DNA from: Candidatus Gastranaerophilales bacterium
GTDB lineage: Bacteria; Cyanobacteriota; Vampirovibrionia; Gastranaerophilales; Gastranaerophilaceae
Direction: 5' to 3'
Length of the DNA stretch: 64,000 nucleotides
Assembly (NCBI GenBank): GCA_944325155.1
Contig: CALUYY010000006.1
Span: forward strand, 62,001-126,000
In this document: one piece after another, positions 54,945 to 61,797 of the stretch
How the letters are laid out: each line of letters begins with the position of its first letter
How positions within the stretch are numbered: the stretch's first letter is position 1
Program-made: the position numbers and the translations under genes
Notes under the pieces: generated by a model
The model's input: the letters and a program-made list of their open reading frames with translations, nothing else
What the model was told of the DNA's origin: nothing
Database searches by the model: none

Positions 54945-56403
54945 AAAGATTTGCAAAATGTTTATTATAATCCGTTTCTTTTTCAAAATTATATGCCGTC
55001 TGCAATAATAAATTGTCTTTAAAGCAATCCGCTATTAAATGAACGCCTATCGGCATATTTGATTTATCAAACCCGGCGGGAATGCTTATTGCGGGCGAGC
55101 CGATTAAGTTTGCGCAAATTGTTCCGACGTCGGTTAAATACATTTTTATCGGGTCATCGTTTCTTGAACCCATTTCAAATGCGGTGTTCGGACATGTCGG
55201 AGAAATTAAAACGTCAACATCTTTAAAGACTCTGTCAAAATCTTCTTTAACAAGGTGTCTTATCTGCTGCGCTTTTTTGTAATAAGCGTCGTAATATCCG
55301 CTTGAAAGCGCATAGGTGCCGAGCATTATACGCCTTTTAACCTCATCGCCGAAACCTTCTTTTCTTGTTTTTGTATACATCTCCATTAAATTTTGAGGAT
55401 TTTGCGTACGGTATCCGTATTTAACACCGTCGTACCTTGCAAGGTTCGAGCTTGCTTCCGCCGTTGCGACAATATAATAAATTCCGATTGAATATTTAAG
55501 CAAAGGAAGCGAAACTTCTTTTACGGTGCAGCCCAGTTTTTCATAAACTTTAACGGCATTTAGAACCGCGCATTTAACGTCATCGTCGACATCATCGGTT
55601 AATAATTCTTTTATAACGCCTACTTTTAGACCTTTAATATCGTTTTTAAGAGTTTTTTGAGGATCTTCAAGTGGCATATTTAATGATGTTGAATCTTTTT
55701 TATCAAGTCCCGATATTGCATAATAAAGGTTTGCAACATCTTCAACACATCTTCCGAACGGACCTATTTGATCCAAAGATGAGGCAAAAGCAATTAAACC
55801 GTATCTTGAAACTCTGCCGTATGTGGGTTTAAAGCCCGTTATACCGCAAAAACTTGCAGGAAGCCTGATGGAACCGCCGGTATCGGACCCGAGCGCAAGA
55901 TAAGATTCCAATGCGGCAACGCTTGCGGCCGAGCCGCCCGATGAACCTCCGGGAACCTTATTTAAGTCATAAGGGTTATGAACTTTTTTAAATGCGGAAT
56001 TTTCGTTGCTTGAACCCATTGCAAATTCATCAAGATTTGTTTTTCCTATAACGGGAATTAAGTTTTCTTTTAATTTAATTGAAACCGTTGCATCGTAAGG
56101 CGAAACAAAATTTTCCAATATTTTGCTCGATGCCGTTGTTTTATATCCTTTAAAATTTATATTATCTTTCAGGGCAAGAGGAATTCCCGCCAAAAGCGGC
56201 AATTCTTCATTATTTTGAATTTTTTCGTCAACTTTTTTTGCCGTTAAAAGAGCGGATTCTTTTGTCAGAGAATTAAAAGCTCCGATTTTATCTTCAACTT
56301 CATCAATTCTTTTATATACGGCTTCGGTTAATTCAACAGCGGATACTTCTTTATTTATAAGCGCTTTTCTTATTTCAACCGCAGTCTTTTTCAATAGTTC
56401 CAT
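54943..56403 (-). CDS. gatA: Asp/Glu-tRNA amidotransferase subunit A
   Basis: A 486-aa amidase-signature enzyme that frees ammonia from glutamine to convert Glu-tRNA(Gln) and Asp-tRNA(Asn). The Ser-cisSer-Lys triad is visible in 'PLALKDNINFKG', 'PGGSSGGSAASVAA' and 'GSDTGGSIRLPASFCG'. 'GFKPTYGRVSRYGLIAFASS' is GatA-specific. gatB and gatC are not adjacent, an arrangement usual in the cyanobacterial lineage. It is divergent from yraN. Confidence 0.96.
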   Translation of the reverse strand: MELLKKTAVEIRKALINKEVSAVELTEAVYKRIDEVEDKIGAFNSLTKESALLTAKKVDEKIQNNEELPLLAGIPLALKDNINFKGYKTTASSKILENFVSPYDATVSIKLKENLIPVIGKTNLDEFAMGSSNENSAFKKVHNPYDLNKVPGGSSGGSAASVAALESYLALGSDTGGSIRLPASFCGITGFKPTYGRVSRYGLIAFASSLDQIGPFGRCVEDVANLYYAISGLDKKDSTSLNMPLEDPQKTLKNDIKGLKVGVIKELLTDDVDDDVKCAVLNAVKVYEKLGCTVKEVSLPLLKYSIGIYYIVATAEASSNLARYDGVKYGYRTQNPQNLMEMYTKTRKEGFGDEVKRRIMLGTYALSSGYYDAYYKKAQQIRHLVKEDFDRVFKDVDVLISPTCPNTAFEMGSRNDDPIKMYLTDVGTICANLIGSPAISIPAGFDKSNMPIGVHLIADCFKDNLLLQTAYNFEKETDYNKHFANL

Positions 56404-56439
56404 AGATTAAAACTCCAATTTTTTTGTTAAAATTATTCT

Positions 56440-56799
56440 ATGTCAAACATTCAAAAAGGTAAATACGGAGAAAATTTAGCCAAAGAATTTTTAATAAAAC
56501 AGGGCTTAAAAATAATTGAAACCAACTATAAATATTCAAAATACGGCGAAATTGACATTATTGCGCTTGATAAAAATACTTTATGTTTCATAGAGGTCAA
56601 AACAAGAACAAATAACAATTTCGGAAGCGGTCTGGAAGCAATTACAAAAGACAAGCTGATAAAAATTACTTCCTGTATTCAAAAATATATACAAGACACA
56701 AAAATAAAATTTAAAAGTTACAGAATTGATGCTATTTCAATTGAATTAAAAAACTTAAAGCCTGAATTTACATATATAAAAAATATAGGTGCGGACTAA
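56440..56799 (+). CDS. yraN: YraN/UPF0102 family protein
   Basis: A 119-aa protein with a restriction-endonuclease-like fold. Family residues are 'GKYGENLAKEFLIKQG', 'GEIDIIALDKNTLCFIEVKT' (the D..E.K nuclease-type motif) and 'YRIDAISIE'. YraN is widespread and of uncertain function, with suggested roles in DNA processing. The length is standard. It is the first of two plus-strand genes before the terminator at 57967. Confidence 0.93.
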   Translation: MSNIQKGKYGENLAKEFLIKQGLKIIETNYKYSKYGEIDIIALDKNTLCFIEVKTRTNNNFGSGLEAITKDKLIKITSCIQKYIQDTKIKFKSYRIDAISIELKNLKPEFTYIKNIGAD

Positions 56800-56855
56800 A
56801 AAAATTTTTTTCAGGGGTTTTTAAATAAAAGGTTAAAAAATAAGGCTTATTTTAT

Positions 56856-57953
56856 ATGAAAATAGACGGCTCTTTTTTAAATATACTTCCCTTAAATAAT
56901 TTTCAAAAAATTAACTATGCACCGAAAATCCCGTTCACAGGCTCCAATTTGGCGCCTTTGGATAAAGATACAATAACATTCAGCGGCACCCAAAAAACCG
57001 AATCCAGTTCAAAAAATAAAAAACTTGATCCCGCAGAAAGAGGCTCAAGAAGATTAACAACGGAAATTCACAGGGAAAGCGATAATGCTTATTCTCTTTT
57101 TAAATATATTTTAGGAACCGTTTTGGATGAAACAATAATAGATTTAGATGAACCAGACGCACAAACAAGAATTAAAAATGCAATTGATGAAAATGCAAAT
57201 AATCCCATATTATATGTAACATCAAGAAGAAAAAAGCCTAATTCAATTGCGGAAAAGATGGGTCAGCTTCATATAAGAAGCAAAGCACAGGTCAGGAATA
57301 ATATGCATGATATTATAGGCGCAAGGATTATAGTATCGGGTGTCGGGACAAAAGAAGGGGACTATGTTCTTGACAGATTAACAAAAGGCGTAAAAGAAAC
57401 TCCCTTAAAAATAAAAAAAATTAAAAACCACGGGCAGCAAAACCCGAGATTAAAATATACAACTCAAAAAGCATTAGACAGATTAATTGCGGCATCAAGA
57501 AAAAACGGAAGCCCGACTTGCGAATATGTCGATCAACCGAGAGATTCGGGGTATCTTGCCGTACATTTGCTAACGGAAAATATAGCAGACGGTTTCAGTG
57601 CGGAAATTCAAATTATGGGTCTTGACGTTGAAAGATTTAAAGAAATTGAAGATTTGTGCTATAAATGCCATGCGGGAAAAGGCGTCGGCAAAAAATACAA
57701 AGAAATTGAAGATTTATTTAAACCTTACAGAGGCGATGAAGATTTTATGGCTCAGTATCTTGAATATACAAAAAGGGCATATAAATTTGAAAGGTTAAAA
57801 CCCCTGCACAATAAAGATGAATTCAGCGAATTTTTACATATCCCGGACGACCTTGATTTAATTCCCAAAGAGCTTGATTTTAACAATATAAGAAAAATAA
57901 AAAACAGAATTGACCATGAAATAAATCCGTCCAAAAATCCCACTTTAAAATAA
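56856..57953 (+). CDS. RelA/SpoT synthetase-like protein with PFTG/TFSG leader
   Basis: A 365-aa protein starting MKIDGSFLN, with two leader motifs, 'KIPFTGSN' (24-31) and 'TITFSGTQ' (39-46). A RelA/SpoT nucleotidyltransferase-like domain follows: 'VTSRRKKPNSIAEKM' (compare 'gRvKs..Si..Km'), 'NNMHDIIGARIIV' with catalytic Asp at about 152, 'DSGYLAVH' (compare GYrs.H) and 'SAEIQIM' with catalytic Glu at about 250. No HD hydrolase, TGS or ACT domain. It may make (p)ppGpp-type nucleotides as a small synthetase, or be a nucleotide-transferring effector. Insertions around 165-225 differ from ordinary small alarmone synthetases. Confidence 0.72.
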   Translation: MKIDGSFLNILPLNNFQKINYAPKIPFTGSNLAPLDKDTITFSGTQKTESSSKNKKLDPAERGSRRLTTEIHRESDNAYSLFKYILGTVLDETIIDLDEPDAQTRIKNAIDENANNPILYVTSRRKKPNSIAEKMGQLHIRSKAQVRNNMHDIIGARIIVSGVGTKEGDYVLDRLTKGVKETPLKIKKIKNHGQQNPRLKYTTQKALDRLIAASRKNGSPTCEYVDQPRDSGYLAVHLLTENIADGFSAEIQIMGLDVERFKEIEDLCYKCHAGKGVGKKYKEIEDLFKPYRGDEDFMAQYLEYTKRAYKFERLKPLHNKDEFSEFLHIPDDLDLIPKELDFNNIRKIKNRIDHEINPSKNPTLK

Positions 57954-57966
57954 GCGGTGTTTTAAT

Positions 57967-58000
57967 AAAAAAAGGGCCTTAAATTTTAAGGCCCTTTTTA
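57967..58000. terminator. Bidirectional intrinsic terminator
   Basis: AAAGGGCCTTAAA and TTTAAGGCCCTTT arms with A-rich and T-rich flanks. It ends both the RelA/SpoT-like gene (+) and nifJ (-). Confidence 0.92.
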
Positions 58001-58023
58001 AATTTATCAATCGTCAAAAATTG

Positions 58024-61000
58024 TTATTTTAACAATTCGCCGATTGCCTTGTATTGATTCATGCGTTTAATTGCGTCAGCTTCCGCCTGAACGTATAATT
58101 CTTCCGCATGATCGGGGTTTGTTTTGGCAAGAGATTTATAACGCCCTTCGGAACGTATAAAGTCTTGATAGCTTCCTTTAGGATCTTTAGCGTCCCAGGT
58201 AAACGGAGCTTCGGGATTTGCCGGATTATATCTGTATAGAGGGAAGTATCCGGCTTCAACCGCACGTTTTTGCTCTGTCTGGGTTTTGCTCATATCGATA
58301 CCATGAGCGATACAAGGAGCATAAGCAAAAATAATTGAAGGCCCGTCGTAGCTTTCAGCTTCCTGGAATGCTTTTAAGGTTTGAACTCTGTCGGCACCCA
58401 AGGCAACCGATGCAACGTATACGTAGCCATAGGACATGCTCATCAAGCCCATATTTTTCTTATATGTCTTTTTGCCGCCCGTAGCAAATTTTGCAACGGC
58501 ACCGGTCGGGGTCGATTTGGAAGCCTGGCCGCCCGTATTTGAATAAACTTCGGTATCAAGAACCAAAATATTAACGTTTTTATTTTGCGCCAATACATGG
58601 TCAATACCGCCGTATCCGATATCGTTTGCCCAGCCGTCGCCGCCTATAATCCAAACGGATTTATCGGTAAAGTAGTCTTGAAGTTCTCTTACTTTTGCCA
58701 AATCGGGACATTGAACGTCTTTATATTTAGCCAAGACTTCTTTTGCTTTATCCTGAGCTTTAACAGCTTCATCGGTTTTTGAATTGTCAAAGTGGCTTAT
58801 TGCGTTTTGAAGAGCTTCTTTTAAGTCGGCGGGAGCTTTTTCGTTATTCAAAACTTTTTCAACGTAAGTTTTTAAGGTATCTCTGTTTTGATCAACGGCA
58901 AGTCTCATACCGAAACCGAATTCAGCATTATCTTCAAATAATGAGTTTGCCCAAGCGGGTCCTCTGCCTTCTTTTGTTTTTGTATAAGGAATGGTGGGGA
59001 AAGTACCCGAATAAATTGAAGAACAACCTGTTGCGTTTGCAACGATTGCATTTTCGCCAAACAATTGCGAAACGAGTTTAACGTAAGGTGTTTCGCCGCA
59101 GCCTGCGCATGCACCCGAGAATTCAAACAGGGGTTTTCTTAACATTGCGCCTTTGATTGTTTTGGTTGTGTTTTTACCCATAACGTTATCGGGAAGTTCA
59201 TCAAAGAATTTTTCATTGACAACTTCACCGGCTGCTTCTTCGGCATCAATTGTAGACCAGATAAGAGCCTGTTTTTCGGGGTTTTTGTTTGCGGGGCACT
59301 GATCGATACAAACACCGCAACCCGTACAATCTTTGCAATATATTTGAACTTTAAATTCTTCATCGGCTAAAGCGGGTCTTGCGGGAACAGTCTTAAATGA
59401 AGCGGGAGCATCTTTTAAGTTTTCCTTTTCAACCAGCTTTGTTCTGATAGCGGCATGAGGACAAGCGGAAGCGCAAATGCCGCATTGGATACAGTTTTCA
59501 CTGTTCCATTTGGGAACTCTGGGTGCAATTCCTCTTTTTTCCAAACACGCCGTTCCGGTCGGGATAACGCCGTCAACGCTCATTGCGCTGACAGGGATAT
59601 CATCGCCTTTTTGTCTCATTGAAGGTTCAATGATTTTCTTTGCGAATTCATCCGCATTATCGGGAATTAATTTAACGTCATCGGCACATTTAACGCCGTC
59701 CAACGAAGAAGGAATTATTACTTCTTCGGTTGCGTTAACGGCTGCATCTATAAGAGCAAGGTTCATATTAACAACATCGTCGCCTTTTTTCTTAAAGGTT
59801 TTCTTTGTCATTTCTCTCATGCCTTCTAAGGCCTGTTCAAAAGGAATAATGCCCGATACTTTAAAGTATGCAACCATCATAACCGTGTTTGCGCCCTTGC
59901 CTCTTAATCCGGGCTGCTGCTCAATAAGTTTTTCCGCATCGACGTTATAGAATTTAATTTTCTTATCGATTATTGTTTTTTGCATATCTCTTGTTAAATG
60001 AGAAAATGCTTCTTCTTTTGTATAGGGGCTGTTAAGAAGGAATGTTCCGCCTTCTTTGATACCTTTTAATAAATCGTATCTTCCTATGTATGCATGAGCG
60101 GAGCATGATACAAAATCGGGAGCCGTAATAAGATATGTTGATTTAATCGGTTTGTCGCCGAATCTTAAGTGAGAAACGGTAACGCCGAATGATTTTTTAG
60201 AGTCGTATGCAAAGTAGGCTTGAGCATCTTTATTTGTGTATTGACCGATAATTTTAATCGAGTTTTTGTTTGCACCGACGGTACCGTCAGAACCCAGACC
60301 CCAGAACATGCAATTAGTCGTGCCTATGGGTTCGGTTACTATATGTTCGTCGATTTTTAAAGATTTATGCGTAACATCATCTTCAATACCTACCGTAAAA
60401 TTATGGAAACCTTCGTTTTCGGAGTGTTTGTATACGGCATAAACCATTGAAGGAGTAAATTCTTTGGATGATAAACCGTATCTTCCGCCGATAACTCTTA
60501 TGCCTTTATTGTCTAATGCCGCAACGACATCCATATATAAAGGTTCGCCGATTGAACCGGGTTCTTTTGTTCTGTCCAATACGGCAATTCTTTTAACCGA
60601 TTTAGGCAACGCTTCAGTGAAACGTTTTGTATCAAAAGGTCTATATAATCTTACTTTTACAAGACCGTATTTTTTGCCTTTTGCATTTAAATATTCGATT
60701 GTTTCTTCAATCGTTTCACAAGCGGAGCCTATTGCAACGATAACATCGGTTGCATCGGGAGCGCCGACATAATCAAACGGATGATATTGCCTGCCAGTTA
60801 CTTTTGCAACTTTATCCATATATTCCTGAACGATATCGGGAACCATATCATAATATTTATTTACGGTTTCTCTGCCCTGGAAGTATACATCCGTATTTTG
60901 CGCACCTACCTTACAAACGGGAGCTTCGGGGCGCATTGCTCTTTGTTTAAATTCTTCGATATATTCGGGTTCAACAAGTTTAGCTATATCTTCATAAGAA

Positions 61001-61557
61001 ATTTCTTCGATTTTATGAACCTCATGACTTGTTCTGAAGCCGTCAAAGAACTGAAGGAAAGGAACTTTTGCTTTATATGTCGCAAGATGTGCAACAAGGG
61101 CCATATCCATTTCTTCCTGAACCGAATTTGCGGCAAGCATTGCATAACCCGTATTTCTGCAACCCATAACGTCCGTATGGTCGCCAAAAATTGCCAATGA
61201 TTGAGCGGCAAGCGCACGTGCGGAAACATGGATAACATGCGGGAGCATTTCGCCTGCGGCTTTGTGCATAACGGGAATCATTAATAACAAGCCTTGAGAA
61301 GCCGTATATGTTGAAGTTAAGGCACCTGCAGCCAAAGAACCGTGAACTGCACCCGCAGCGCCTGCTTCAGACTGCATTTCTGCAACTTTAACTTCTTTGC
61401 CCCAGATATTTTTCTTTCCTTGTGATGCCCATTCATCAATCCATTCACCCATAGTGGAAGAAGGCGTGATGGGGTAGATTGCGGAAACTTCGCTCAGCGC
61501 ATATGCAACATGCGCTGCGGCATAGTTACCGTCAACCGTAATTGTTTTATTTTGCAT
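58024..61557 (-). CDS. nifJ: Pyruvate:ferredoxin (flavodoxin) oxidoreductase
   Basis: A 1177-aa single-chain PFOR oxidising pyruvate to acetyl-CoA and CO2 with reduction of ferredoxin or flavodoxin; oxygen-sensitive and central to fermentation. Domain order is normal: N-terminal 'SAIYPITPSSTMGEW', two [4Fe-4S] ferredoxin motifs ('CIQCGICASACPHAA' and 'CKDCTGCGVCIDQCP'), 'ACAGCGETPY' for the proximal cluster, and the TPP motif 'IGGDGWANDIGYGGIDH'. The ATG at 61557 is certain: GGAGGT lies 6-7 nt upstream and overlaps a spurious ATG at 61572. Its terminator is shared with the gene at 56856. Confidence 0.97.
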   Translation of the reverse strand: MQNKTITVDGNYAAAHVAYALSEVSAIYPITPSSTMGEWIDEWASQGKKNIWGKEVKVAEMQSEAGAAGAVHGSLAAGALTSTYTASQGLLLMIPVMHKAAGEMLPHVIHVSARALAAQSLAIFGDHTDVMGCRNTGYAMLAANSVQEEMDMALVAHLATYKAKVPFLQFFDGFRTSHEVHKIEEISYEDIAKLVEPEYIEEFKQRAMRPEAPVCKVGAQNTDVYFQGRETVNKYYDMVPDIVQEYMDKVAKVTGRQYHPFDYVGAPDATDVIVAIGSACETIEETIEYLNAKGKKYGLVKVRLYRPFDTKRFTEALPKSVKRIAVLDRTKEPGSIGEPLYMDVVAALDNKGIRVIGGRYGLSSKEFTPSMVYAVYKHSENEGFHNFTVGIEDDVTHKSLKIDEHIVTEPIGTTNCMFWGLGSDGTVGANKNSIKIIGQYTNKDAQAYFAYDSKKSFGVTVSHLRFGDKPIKSTYLITAPDFVSCSAHAYIGRYDLLKGIKEGGTFLLNSPYTKEEAFSHLTRDMQKTIIDKKIKFYNVDAEKLIEQQPGLRGKGANTVMMVAYFKVSGIIPFEQALEGMREMTKKTFKKKGDDVVNMNLALIDAAVNATEEVIIPSSLDGVKCADDVKLIPDNADEFAKKIIEPSMRQKGDDIPVSAMSVDGVIPTGTACLEKRGIAPRVPKWNSENCIQCGICASACPHAAIRTKLVEKENLKDAPASFKTVPARPALADEEFKVQIYCKDCTGCGVCIDQCPANKNPEKQALIWSTIDAEEAAGEVVNEKFFDELPDNVMGKNTTKTIKGAMLRKPLFEFSGACAGCGETPYVKLVSQLFGENAIVANATGCSSIYSGTFPTIPYTKTKEGRGPAWANSLFEDNAEFGFGMRLAVDQNRDTLKTYVEKVLNNEKAPADLKEALQNAISHFDNSKTDEAVKAQDKAKEVLAKYKDVQCPDLAKVRELQDYFTDKSVWIIGGDGWANDIGYGGIDHVLAQNKNVNILVLDTEVYSNTGGQASKSTPTGAVAKFATGGKKTYKKNMGLMSMSYGYVYVASVALGADRVQTLKAFQEAESYDGPSIIFAYAPCIAHGIDMSKTQTEQKRAVEAGYFPLYRYNPANPEAPFTWDAKDPKGSYQDFIRSEGRYKSLAKTNPDHAEELYVQAEADAIKRMNQYKAIGELLK

Positions 61558-61679
61558 AACTGCAACCTCCATTCAAATTACACTATTTCCGTACCGTTTA
61601 CTTAATAATGTAATTAAAAGAAAGATAAATTACAAGGATTTTAAGCTATTTTTTAAAGGTTTTTATAAAAAATATGAAT

Positions 61680-61700
61680 ATACTTTTCATACAAAAGTAT
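61680..61700. promoter_or_regulatory. Inverted repeat upstream of nifJ
   Basis: ATACTTTT and AAAAGTAT form perfect 8-bp arms around CATAC, about 120 bp upstream of the nifJ start and 30 bp before the smc promoter. Candidate operator. Confidence 0.4.
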
Positions 61701-61727
61701 GATATATAATGCGATTTATTAAGGAAG

Positions 61728-61757
61728 TTGACACAAAATACCGATGTATAGTGTAAT
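61728..61757 (+). promoter_or_regulatory. Candidate smc promoter
   Basis: A perfect TTGACA and TGTAAT are separated by 18 bp, about 40 bp upstream of the smc ATG. A 12-bp palindrome (TTATGTACATAA, 61761-61772) lies just downstream of the -10. Confidence 0.5.
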
Positions 61758-61797
61758 AAATTATGTACATAACTATCCCTTAAGGTAAAATAGCTTA

